DNA of 6,580 nt from Anaerolineales bacterium (GTDB lineage: Bacteria; Chloroflexota; Anaerolineae; Anaerolineales; UBA4823): positions 1 to 6,580 of the forward strand of contig JADYYC010000384.1 of the NCBI GenBank assembly GCA_020853835.1. The letters run 5' to 3'. Positions 1 through 6,146 of the stretch are shown here, one piece after another. The notes beneath the pieces were generated by a model. The model was not told the DNA's origin and made no database searches. It saw only the letters and a program-made list of their open reading frames with translations. A program made the translations under genes and the position numbers. Numbering within the stretch: the first letter of the stretch is position 1; each line of letters starts with the position of its first letter.

Positions 1-6
1 ATTTCC

Positions 7-37
7 CACTTAGCACTCAATTTCGAGTGCATAAGTG
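7..37. promoter_or_regulatory. CIRCE-like palindrome (possible HrcA site) or small hairpin
   Basis: Bases 10-18 read ttagcactc, exactly the left half of the CIRCE operator bound by the heat-shock repressor HrcA. Bases 25-30 read gagtgc and continue as ataa, against the consensus right half gagtgctaa. The spacer is 6 bases instead of the canonical 9, and the right half has one extra base. The symmetry extends outward: cactta at 7-12 pairs with taagtg at 32-37, with a31 bulged, giving a 12-bp stem. It could be a variant operator for a gene just left of the window, or a simple terminator hairpin for a plus-strand gene ending there. The neighbouring gene is not visible. Confidence 0.35.
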
Positions 38-86
38 TTTGGTTGTTCCACAAAGGAGCATATTTTGATGATTCTCTCCCACAAAT

Positions 87-125
87 GGCTGTCCAAAAAG
101 AAAAAAGCGGTCTTTTTGGACAGCC
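87..125 (-). terminator. Hairpin terminator after the acyltransferase gene
   Basis: Bases 87-101 and 111-125 are perfect 15-base inverted complements (ggctgtccaaaaaga / tctttttggacagcc) with a 9-base loop. The hairpin starts 14 bases past the stop of the kbl-like gene, where an operon terminator is expected. The U-tract lies mainly inside the stem and loop on the minus strand rather than after it, so it is not a textbook intrinsic terminator. The symmetry would let it act in both directions. Confidence 0.6.
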
Positions 126-139
126 CCTTGCATTGCGCT

Positions 140-1321
140 TTATATAACCCCTAAATTCTTCCCGACCTGCTTGAAAACCTCCAGCCCCCGGTCCAGGTCG
201 GCCCGCTCGTGGGCGGCCGAGATCATCACCCGGATGCGGGCTTTGCCGCGCGGCACGGTTGGAAAACCGATCGCCATCGCAAACACGCCGTTGTCGAACA
301 GCTCGCGGCTGAACTGCTGCGCCAGGGGCGCCTCGCCCAGCATCACCGGCGTGATCGGCGTGGCGCTCAGCCCAGTATCAAACCCCAGGGTCTTCATCTC
401 GGCCTTGAAATAGCGTGCGTTCTCCCACAGCCGGTCCACCAGCTCGGTCGACTCTTCGAGCAGATCGAGCGCGGCGATGCACGCGGCCGTATCGGGAACG
501 GTCATAGCGGATGAGAACAGGAAGGGCCGCCCTCTCTGGCGCAGCCACTCGACCACCAACGGGTTCCCCGCCACCACCCCTCCGACCACGCCAAAGGCCT
601 TCGAGAGCGTTCCGACCTCGATGTCCACTTTGCCGTGCAGGTGAAAGTGATCCACGATGCCGCGCCCGCCCTGGCCCAGCACGCCCTCGCCGTGGGCGTC
701 GTCCACCATGAGCACCGCTTCATAGTTTTGCACGATTTCATAGATCTGGTCGAGCGGGGCGATATCCCCGTCCATGCTGAACACCCCGTCGGTGATCACC
801 AGAGCGCGCGGGAATTTCTGGCGGTGCTGGTCGAGCTGGCGCTTCAGGTCCGCCGGGTCGCAGTGGGCATAGCGCACGATCTGCGCCCCCGAAAGCCGGC
901 TGCCGTCGATGATGCTGGCGTGGTTGAGCTCGTCCGAGAAAATGACGTCTTCCTTGCCCACCAGCGCCGGGATGGTCGCCAGGTTGGCGTTGAACCCCGA
1001 TTGGAGCGAGATGGACGAATCCACCTTCTTGAACTTCGCCATGCGCTCCTCGAACTCCAGGTGCAGCTCCATCGTGCCGGCGATCGTGCGCACCGCAGCC
1101 GGGCCCAGGCCGTACTTTTCCATCGCTTTGCGGGCAGCCTCGAGCAGGCGCGGGTGGTTGGCAAGACCCAGGTAATTGTTGGAGCAGAAGTTGAGCACTC
1201 GCTTTCCATCCACGACCAGCCACGCCCCTTGCGGCGAGTCAAGCGTGCGGATGCGGTTATATAGTCCGGCCTCTTTGAGGTTGTCAAGCTCTTTTTCGAT
1301 CCATTCCAATTGTTTTGCCAT
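140..1321 (-). CDS. kbl: PLP-dependent acyl-CoA:amino acid C-acyltransferase (glycine C-acetyltransferase / BioF family)
   Basis: A 393-residue fold-type I PLP enzyme of the alpha-oxoamine synthase family, full length for KBL/BioF (about 385-400). Such enzymes join an acyl-CoA to an amino acid with loss of CoA: KBL makes 2-amino-3-ketobutyrate from glycine and acetyl-CoA, BioF makes 8-amino-7-oxononanoate from alanine and pimeloyl-CoA. Visible motifs are the N-terminal FCSNNYLGLANHP (45-57), NHAS with the PLP-stacking His134, DDAHGEG with Asp208/His210, and GTLSKAFG with the Schiff-base lysine Lys241. The start is the ATG at 1321, with AGGAGA 7 bases upstream. The frame is open to 1402, but that stretch overlaps the upstream gene and lacks family similarity. 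The protein most resembles the Bacillus/Thermus-type KBL-related group. No tdh (threonine dehydrogenase) or other bio gene is in the window, so glycine/threonine versus biotin-type use is unresolved. It is the last gene of the putative operon. Family call firm; symbol tentative. Confidence 0.9.
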   Translation of the reverse strand: MAKQLEWIEKELDNLKEAGLYNRIRTLDSPQGAWLVVDGKRVLNFCSNNYLGLANHPRLLEAARKAMEKYGLGPAAVRTIAGTMELHLEFEERMAKFKKVDSSISLQSGFNANLATIPALVGKEDVIFSDELNHASIIDGSRLSGAQIVRYAHCDPADLKRQLDQHRQKFPRALVITDGVFSMDGDIAPLDQIYEIVQNYEAVLMVDDAHGEGVLGQGGRGIVDHFHLHGKVDIEVGTLSKAFGVVGGVVAGNPLVVEWLRQRGRPFLFSSAMTVPDTAACIAALDLLEESTELVDRLWENARYFKAEMKTLGFDTGLSATPITPVMLGEAPLAQQFSRELFDNGVFAMAIGFPTVPRGKARIRVMISAAHERADLDRGLEVFKQVGKNLGVI

Positions 1322-1328
1322 ATGCTCT

Positions 1329-1334
1329 TCTCCT
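1329..1334 (-). promoter_or_regulatory. Ribosome binding site of the kbl-like gene
   Basis: The minus strand reads AGGAGA, 7 bases before the ATG at 1321. It sits in the 34-base gap after the stop of the TyrA-like gene and fixes the start of the acyltransferase against a longer open frame. Confidence 0.75.
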
Positions 1335-1355
1335 GAGTTCTTTTTTGGATATGTA

Positions 1356-2345
1356 TCAGTTATCTTTCTTGGGCTTGCGCCCGGCGCCGAACAGGCGTCC
1401 AAACGTGCCCGGCGCCTGGGGCAACTCCACTTTGGTCATAGACTCATAAGACCAGTCGCCCGCCTGCCGCTCGGCCCACCAGCGCAGCCGCGCCTGGCGC
1501 GCCCGCTCCAGGCGTTCGGTCAGCGCCGCCTCGTCGCCGGCCTCGATATCGCCGCGCAGGTTGTGCAGCGCGGCGACGCTGCTATCGATCAGGCGCAGCA
1601 TGTTTTCGCGGTTGAGCGCCGCGGCGCTGCTGAGGGCGCCCGCGTCGCCAATCTGGGCAACCGGGCTGGTCGCCTCGGCGTAGGCCCGCCCGGCCAGCTT
1701 GCGCGCCTCTTTCCAGCCGGGCTGGTCGATTGTGGCGTTGAGCAAAGCCGCCGCCATGAGCTGCGGCAGGATGTGGGTGGCCGACATCAACCCGTCCACC
1801 TCGACCGGGTCGACGAACAACGGGCTCGCCCCCACCAGGCGCGTCAGGTCGGCCGCCAGCTTGATCGCCCCCGCATCGGTCTGCGGCGGGGCGACGATCG
1901 CGATCAACCCGTTCTTGAACAGGTCTGCCCGCGCCGCCTCGATGCCGGCGTTCACCTCGTGCAGGTAAGCCGGGTTGAGCACCGGCGTCAGGCCGACGTA
2001 GTGCCGCCCCTCGGGGAGCAGCTCGGCCGCCCAGGCCGAGACGGCTTCCTTCGCCATCCCGGTCTCCATCACCACCGCGCCCTCTTTCAGCTCCGGCCCG
2101 ATGACCTGGAGCGTCTCGCGCATCTGATCCAGCGGCAGGCAGAGCAGGACCAACTCGGCATCGCGCACGGCGCGGGGCAGGTTTCCCTCCACCCGGTCGA
2201 CCGCCTGCATCTTCTCCGCCTGCCGGGCGGTTTTCATCTCCCGGTCGTGCCCGATGCGGCTGATCAAGTCTTTCCTCTCCGTCAGCGCCAGGCCAAAAGA
2301 GCCGCCGATCTGTCCCAGTCCGATGATTGCAATCCGAACGGTCAT
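1356..2345 (-). CDS. TyrA-like NAD(P)-binding dehydrogenase (prephenate/arogenate dehydrogenase family), active site altered
   Basis: A 329-residue protein with an N-terminal Rossmann fold: residues 4-16 read RIAIIGLGQIGGS, with GxGxxG at 9-14, typical of prephenate dehydrogenases. The helical second half carries a motif like the family's 'SHLPH' region (ATHILPQLMAAAL, 189-201). TyrA enzymes oxidatively decarboxylate prephenate or arogenate in tyrosine synthesis. The conserved G[GS]HPxAG segment that holds the catalytic histidine appears here as VGLTPVLNP (117-125), with Thr120 at the His position and no AG. The protein may therefore act on another substrate or lack classical activity. The start is the ATG at 2345, with AAGGGAG 8 bases upstream; the 15 codons before it overlap the previous gene and have no family counterpart. 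The basic tail (GAGRKPKKDN) is unusual. No other aromatic-pathway gene is nearby. Family call good; function uncertain. Confidence 0.8.
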   Translation of the reverse strand: MTVRIAIIGLGQIGGSFGLALTERKDLISRIGHDREMKTARQAEKMQAVDRVEGNLPRAVRDAELVLLCLPLDQMRETLQVIGPELKEGAVVMETGMAKEAVSAWAAELLPEGRHYVGLTPVLNPAYLHEVNAGIEAARADLFKNGLIAIVAPPQTDAGAIKLAADLTRLVGASPLFVDPVEVDGLMSATHILPQLMAAALLNATIDQPGWKEARKLAGRAYAEATSPVAQIGDAGALSSAAALNRENMLRLIDSSVAALHNLRGDIEAGDEAALTERLERARQARLRWWAERQAGDWSYESMTKVELPQAPGTFGRLFGAGRKPKKDN

Positions 2346-2353
2346 CTGGTTTT

Positions 2354-2360
2354 CTCCCTT
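2354..2360 (-). promoter_or_regulatory. Ribosome binding site of the TyrA-like gene
   Basis: AAGGGAG on the minus strand lies 8 bases before the ATG at 2345. It overlaps the TAA stop codon (2359-2361) of the HD-domain gene, an arrangement consistent with translational coupling, and decides the start. Confidence 0.7.
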
Positions 2361-2904
2361 AACTGTTGTCATCCAGGCTTTGTAAAGCAAACAGCAGGCG
2401 GTCTTCTCCCGCCGGTGCGCCGCCCGGGCGCAGCGCGTCCTGGTGGCGCCGGATCAGGCGCACCGTCAGGGGCGTCGCCCCGGCCTGGCGGGCAAGCTCC
2501 GCTCCCCAGGCGGGGTGCTGGGATGCCACCACAAACGGACGCCGCCAGCCGTGCGGCTCGCCCTCGCCCCAGCGCCGTCCCAGCCCCGGCGCTACGGCGT
2601 TGACCAGGACGACAACCGCGCGCTCCCAGGGGCGCAGGGGGGCGCGGCTCTTCCCGACGTCGTGCAGCAGCGCCGCTGTGAGCAGCTCCGGCGCGCGCTC
2701 GCCCTGTGCCAGCAGCCGTTCGTAGACCTGCAGACTGTGATATTGCTCGGAGGGCTTCTGGCGCAGGAACAGCTCCATCAAAGACGGCGACAGGACCTGT
2801 TCCAGGCGTTCCAGGTCCTGTCGTGTCGGGGCTGCCCGAAGGGCCGCCCAAAACTGTCGCATCCGGTAAACGGGCCGCAATCCCTCAACCCACCAGTAAA
2901 CCAA
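2359..2904 (-). CDS. HD-domain (HDIG-like) metal-dependent phosphohydrolase family protein
   Basis: A 181-residue soluble protein. The HD-superfamily pattern is visible: His56 in QYHS, the HD pair at 81-82 in ALLHDVGK, His130 in SQHPAWGAELA and His154 in RRHQD. These bind metals in phosphohydrolases that cleave nucleotides or cyclic nucleotides; the actual substrate cannot be read from the sequence. A final conserved aspartate is not obvious (Asp156 and Asp178/179 are candidates). The longest frame begins with TTG at 2904, overlapping the end of the protease gene by 20 bases, with only a weak AGG upstream. The ATG at 2862 (MRQFWAAL) is an alternative giving 167 residues and lacks a well-spaced Shine-Dalgarno. 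Both keep the whole domain. It is the second gene of the putative operon, ending 13 bases before the TyrA-like start. Confidence 0.78.
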   Translation of the reverse strand: MVYWWVEGLRPVYRMRQFWAALRAAPTRQDLERLEQVLSPSLMELFLRQKPSEQYHSLQVYERLLAQGERAPELLTAALLHDVGKSRAPLRPWERAVVVLVNAVAPGLGRRWGEGEPHGWRRPFVVASQHPAWGAELARQAGATPLTVRLIRRHQDALRPGGAPAGEDRLLFALQSLDDNS

Positions 2905-3535
2905 ACAAGGCCTGCAGCGGCCGTCCGATCACGATCCCCAGGAAATCAATCCCGACCATCGGCAGCACCAACACCAGCACGATCAGGATGACCGGCCCGT
3001 AGGGGCGGATGGCGTCGAAGGCGCGGGCCAGGTTGGGCGGCAGGAAATACTCGGCGATCTTGTCGCCGTCCAGCGGCGCGAGCGGGATCAAGTTGAACAG
3101 CATCAGCAGCAGGTTGATGTAGATGAATTCCAGCAGCAGGTAGGATGGGGTGGGCAGGAAGCTCCTCTGCGCTCCGAACGCGTCCGCCAGGCTCACCAAC
3201 CCCAGTTGCACCGGCACCGCCGCCAGAACAGCCAGCAGCAAGTTGGAAGCCGGCCCCGCCAGCGAGACCCACATCATCGCCGCCGGCGAGCGGCGCCCCA
3301 GCGCATAGGGGTTGACCGGCGTCGGTTTGGCCCAGCCAAACCCGGCGAACAGCAGCAGCAGCGAACCCATCGGGTCGAGGTGGGCGAGCGGGTTGAGCGT
3401 CAGGCGCCCGTTCAGGCGCGGCGTGTCGTCTCCAAACCAGGTGGCAGCCAGCGCGTGCGCCAGCTCGTGCACGGTAAAAGCGATGACCAGCGTGATCGCA
3501 CGGGCGATCAGCGTTGCAGGTTCAAGCCCTAACAT
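2885..3535 (-). CDS. Site-2 protease family membrane zinc metalloprotease (M50)
   Basis: A 216-residue polytopic membrane protein with several hydrophobic segments (about 8-30, 56-68, 88-115, 132-152, 181-205). The zinc motif HELAH is at 23-27 in the first segment, and the second active-site motif (PLDGDKI, Asp156) is in a late segment, the standard M50 layout. GRLTLNPLAHLDPMG (43-57) and GPASN (94-98) are also characteristic of the short PDZ-less YwhC/Rip-like branch. Such enzymes cleave transmembrane substrates within the bilayer; the substrate here is unknown. The start is the ATG at 3535, with GGAGGG 9 bases upstream. It is the first gene of the cluster, directly behind a candidate promoter, and its 3' end overlaps the HD gene. 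The gene is complete and GC-rich (45/60 G+C by hand count at 3241-3300). Confidence 0.88.
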   Translation of the reverse strand: MLGLEPATLIARAITLVIAFTVHELAHALAATWFGDDTPRLNGRLTLNPLAHLDPMGSLLLLFAGFGWAKPTPVNPYALGRRSPAAMMWVSLAGPASNLLLAVLAAVPVQLGLVSLADAFGAQRSFLPTPSYLLLEFIYINLLLMLFNLIPLAPLDGDKIAEYFLPPNLARAFDAIRPYGPVILIVLVLVLPMVGIDFLGIVIGRPLQALFGLLVG

Positions 3536-3557
3536 TAATAGATACCCTCCGGCCTCG

Positions 3558-3566
3558 ATTATACCA
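3558..3566 (-). promoter_or_regulatory. Extended -10 promoter of the protease operon
   Basis: The minus strand reads TGGTATAAT, an extended -10 element with a perfect TATAAT hexamer at 3558-3563. It ends 22 bases before the ATG of the M50 protease gene. Initiation about 7 bases downstream would give a very short leader beginning near the GGAGGG ribosome site (3545-3550). No good -35 is seen 17 bases upstream, which an extended -10 can tolerate. The element lies at the end of the RHS remnant, and its TAA is that remnant's stop codon. Confidence 0.45.
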
Positions 3567-3870
3567 CCCGGTTTTTGATCGCCCCGCTCATCGAGACCAG
3601 GCGGTTCTCGGCGTCGCAGCCCAGGGCGCAGTTCTGCCCCGAGACGACCCGCGAAGTCATATTGCCGTTCGCGTCATATCCATACGTGTTCCCGTTCGAG
3701 AGCGAGGCTGCCGCGTGCTTGTGGCTCGCATCTTCATAAGTTTAGCTCACCCCGGCCTTGCTGGACAGGTTGCCCGTGCTCGTGCTGTACCCGTAACTCT
3801 GTGCACCAAACGTCCCCTGGTTTCCCCCGCTCGTCTGGGCGCTTGCCAAATCCCCATGTTTATCCGTCCA
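3559..3870 (-). pseudogene. Decayed RHS core fragment (YD-repeat remnant)
   Basis: In one frame the minus strand encodes RHS-type YD-repeat sequence: WTDKHGDLASA from 3870, then FGAQSYGYSTSTGNLSSKAG, an in-frame TAA at 3744-3742, then TYEDASHKHAAAS, NGNTYGYDANGNMTSRVVSG and DAENRLVS, before leaving the family and stopping at 3559. It lacks the RHS N-terminus, the remaining core, the DPxG junction and any toxin tip. The TAA stands where the tyrosine of a VSYTYE motif belongs. Two repeat tyrosines are cysteines (NCALGC where the other copy has NYTLGY), as expected from relaxed selection. The fragment starts about 5 bases after the stop of the lipoprotein gene, which suggests an orphan cassette whose 3' part was deleted. 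Confidence 0.8.
3580..3771 (-). repeat. Direct repeat of RHS core segment, copy B
   Basis: These 192 bases align without gaps to 6066-6257, with 19 mismatches by hand count (about 90% identity); ten are synonymous and nine change the residue. Both copies have the same TAA in the same codon. RHS similarity continues upstream of this copy to about 3870 but stops at its downstream end. Confidence 0.85.
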
Positions 3871-3875
3871 TTTAG

Positions 3876-4829
3876 CTACTGGACTGACCACAAATGGGCT
3901 GGCGTTTGGATGCATACTTCTGAACTCAGCGCAGTCCGGTAGAAAGTATCCACATCCATATCACCCGCCTGTTCTATTGGGTATGCAATCTTATCGAGAA
4001 AGTCAAAGCGGAATAATTTGGCGGATTCTTCGAAGCTCATCTCTATTTGGGGATCCCAAAGACCAAACTTGGGATAGCTTTTTGAGACTCTTAAGCACCC
4101 TCGAACTAGATCGCCCGATACTTTTGCATCTGCTGCATAGAATGCCAGAATCCCAATTTCAGGATAGTATAGATACACTCCAAATGGTACTCCATATGGG
4201 CCCTCGTTCTGATAAGTGTCTATCCAGACCTCTGCCGGTTTTCCATATTGATTAATAAAAGAGCGAAACTGAAATAATGGGCTAAAACCTGGATACACCT
4301 CCATTGATTGAATAACGCCGTCTTCTAAACGATAGAATTGAGGTAAATAAGCTCCTGCCAGCCTTTTCGATATCCACAAATTCACTTCGGCGCCAACGAT
4401 CTCCCCTTCCTTTTCGCGCACGGATACGGATGCAAATGTCTCCAGAAACTGCTGCGCCTCGCGCCACTCTGTCTTGCCTGGAATAAAGCCCCACCAGCAT
4501 GGGAGCAGACAGCCGTTGTTGGTTTCGAGAAGCCTTTCGGCCACCTCCAATGCCTGGGTCGGCTCCAGTGTATCTCGCGGCGTCCAACTGGGCGTGAGCG
4601 TCCACGTCGAAGTCGGCGTGTGTGTCGATGTCGGTGTGGGCGAAAGGTTCGGCGTCAGCGAAGGGGTTATCGTAGCCGTGCGCGTGTTGCTGGGTTGTAA
4701 TGTCGGTGTGTTTTGCGGCGCGGTCGGAGTGGCGATTTGCAGAGGCGCAGCCGGACTGCAAGCTCCAGTAAATATCAAAAAGATTACACCCAGCCATCGT
4801 TTTCGCAACAAGACCTGACGAGTACTCAT
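3876..4829 (-). CDS. Secreted lipoprotein with Thr/Pro-rich linker and PCWWG domain; candidate cassette partner of the RHS toxin
   Basis: A 317-residue protein. Residues 1-24 form a lipoprotein signal: basic n-region (LLRKRW), hydrophobic stretch (LGVIFLIF) and a slightly atypical lipobox TGAC with Cys24. A low-complexity Thr/Pro/Ser linker follows (about 33-90), as in surface-tethered proteins. The globular part begins with NNGCLLPCWWGFIPGKTEWREAQQF (104-128), a motif I recall from uncharacterised Chloroflexota lipoproteins; no function is known to me. The C-terminus (CIQTPAHLW) looks natural, so the gene appears complete. The start ATG at 4829 has GGAGGG 5 bases upstream and lies 18 bases after the RHS stop, suggesting co-translation. 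Base composition is low (24/60 G+C at 4141-4200), like the toxin tip and unlike the flanking operon, so the two were probably acquired together. Position matches that of an immunity gene, but that role is inference. Confidence 0.8.
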   Translation of the reverse strand: MSTRQVLLRKRWLGVIFLIFTGACSPAAPLQIATPTAPQNTPTLQPSNTRTATITPSLTPNLSPTPTSTHTPTSTWTLTPSWTPRDTLEPTQALEVAERLLETNNGCLLPCWWGFIPGKTEWREAQQFLETFASVSVREKEGEIVGAEVNLWISKRLAGAYLPQFYRLEDGVIQSMEVYPGFSPLFQFRSFINQYGKPAEVWIDTYQNEGPYGVPFGVYLYYPEIGILAFYAADAKVSGDLVRGCLRVSKSYPKFGLWDPQIEMSFEESAKLFRFDFLDKIAYPIEQAGDMDVDTFYRTALSSEVCIQTPAHLWSVQ

Positions 4830-4834
4830 TGTTA

Positions 4835-4840
4835 CCCTCC
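4835..4840 (-). promoter_or_regulatory. Ribosome binding site of the lipoprotein gene
   Basis: A perfect GGAGGG on the minus strand lies 5 bases before the ATG at 4829, inside the 18-base gap after the RHS stop codon. It contrasts with the headless RHS gene, which has no recognisable ribosome site. Confidence 0.7.
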
Positions 4841-4847
4841 AGATTGA

Positions 4848-6146
4848 TTAACGCATAGCCGCGGTATTTACCCACACCCCCATGTACTTGTTCATGAAAT
4901 CTATCCGCCCAATCGCAGTGCCGGAATACCCGCCTGCATTTCTTTCCCATCTATCGAATACCCATCCAAGAAATGTATCCGCAAATTCTTCGTGCGCACT
5001 TCCGTATGGATTCTGATGCCAAAGTGAGTTTCGACGTTCACCTGCAAAGCCATATTGGTTCACGTCGTTCCTTGGGCTTGGATTATCTCCAGCTGGTCTC
5101 CAAAATTGTTGGATTTCTCCGATTCTATTCCTGGGCATCAAATCCTTTCCAACCGCCCTATATACCGCCCAATCGAAAGCATGGCCTAATTCATGAATGA
5201 TATTGTTTATTGCATTTTGAGAATTAGTTGACAGATTGCTAAACTCGATCCAATTTGAACCATGAGTGTATGCGTTCGCTCCCATACAAAGCGCACAATT
5301 AGAATTCCACTGAAACTTAAACGGCGCCTGGCTGGTTGCATTGAATATTGCATTAAAGGCCTGACTAAACATGTCAACTGCAGTGGTCTTTGCTGCCAGA
5401 GCGCTACCCGCGAAATAAAGGGCCAAATATACAAGGTCTTTGTTTCGCTCTGTCCATTCACCAATAAACTCAACATGAAAGCCAGACTTTATTCGGTCTA
5501 CAAATGACATGCCATAGTAATAGCCCCCATATCCACCATTACAATCACTATCCCCTTCATTGTCACACGCCTTATGACCTGAAGGATCAACAAGCCGAAT
5601 CGGGTTGTTTCGAACATATGAATAACGGTCGTAGTCCAGCGAGTTTTGAGAATCGGGCACTATGCTGTCCGCCTGCGCAAACCGCCCCAGCGAGCTGTCA
5701 TACCATCTCGCCCCATAGTAGTCCAGCCCCAGCGCCGCCAGCCGGTACTGCCCCGTGAACTGGTACTCCGTCCCCACCCCGCCGTAGCGTGTCTCGCCCC
5801 AGGGCATGTACCCCTGCGCCTGCCCGCCCGTCCCGTCTCCATTGACCAGCGCGCTCATGCTCCCCAAATAGTCGCCCAGCAGGTACTTCGGCGCCCCGCC
5901 CCCCGTGCGCATCGCAACCCGCATGCCCCCGGCGTAATAATACTTCACCGAAGCCGCCGCCGAGCCGCGCCACTCGTAATAGTCCCCGATAAAGGCGGTC
6001 GTCACCCCCGCAACCATCGACTTCACCCGCCGACCCTCCGCGTTATAGACAAAGCTCGCGCCCAACGCCCCGCTCACCGAGACCAGGCGGTTCTCGGCAT
6101 CGTAGCCCAGGGTGTAGTTCTGCCCCGAGATTACCCGCGAAGTCAT
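4848..6146 (-). CDS. Headless RHS polymorphic-toxin fragment: RHS core plus zincin-like metallopeptidase C-terminal domain
   Basis: 432 codons from the first possible ATG. Residues 1-85 are YD repeats (YTLGYDAENRLVSV, FVYNAEGRRV). About 85-191 is the RHS-associated core, with YLLGDYLGSMSALV, YQFTGQYR, LDYYGARWYDSSLGRF and the terminal DPSGH (187-191). Residues 192-432 are a distinct domain with the zinc motif HELGH (318-322) and a downstream HEEFAD (385-390) that could supply the third metal ligand. This is the layout of RHS toxins, where a cage of YD repeats encloses a C-terminal effector; here the effector would be a metallopeptidase. The normal N-terminus of over a thousand residues is absent. 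Core homology extends only to 6257 and is interrupted by TAA at 6230-6228. The ATG lies inside a YD repeat with no Shine-Dalgarno, so independent expression is doubtful. G+C falls from about 67% (5701-5760) to 40% (5221-5280) entering the tip. The domain call is firm; activity and expression are uncertain. Confidence 0.82.
   Translation of the reverse strand: MTSRVISGQNYTLGYDAENRLVSVSGALGASFVYNAEGRRVKSMVAGVTTAFIGDYYEWRGSAAASVKYYYAGGMRVAMRTGGGAPKYLLGDYLGSMSALVNGDGTGGQAQGYMPWGETRYGGVGTEYQFTGQYRLAALGLDYYGARWYDSSLGRFAQADSIVPDSQNSLDYDRYSYVRNNPIRLVDPSGHKACDNEGDSDCNGGYGGYYYGMSFVDRIKSGFHVEFIGEWTERNKDLVYLALYFAGSALAAKTTAVDMFSQAFNAIFNATSQAPFKFQWNSNCALCMGANAYTHGSNWIEFSNLSTNSQNAINNIIHELGHAFDWAVYRAVGKDLMPRNRIGEIQQFWRPAGDNPSPRNDVNQYGFAGERRNSLWHQNPYGSAHEEFADTFLGWVFDRWERNAGGYSGTAIGRIDFMNKYMGVWVNTAAMR

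Noticed and set aside
68..154. 28-codon plus-strand reading frame with an aaaggag sequence upstream
   Set aside because: It runs through the terminator hairpin and into the 3' end of the kbl-like gene, and its product is a lysine-rich stretch with no recognisable features.
1322..1402. Upstream extension of the acyltransferase frame to a start at 1402
   Set aside because: It overlaps the end of the TyrA-like gene and lacks family similarity, whereas the ATG at 1321 has AGGAGA at ideal spacing.
1176..2603. Long plus-strand open frame of 475 codons
   Set aside because: It lies opposite three convincing minus-strand genes and its product is an Arg/Pro/Gln-rich shadow of high-GC coding sequence with no family motif.
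4474..4818. Plus-strand frame with Val/Gly-rich periodic sequence
   Set aside because: The periodicity is the complement of the Thr/Pro-rich linker codons of the lipoprotein.
4282..4950. Minus-strand 222-codon frame spanning the RHS end and the lipoprotein start
   Set aside because: It is out of frame with both genes and shows none of their motifs; the lipoprotein frame has a signal peptide, lipobox and ribosome site.
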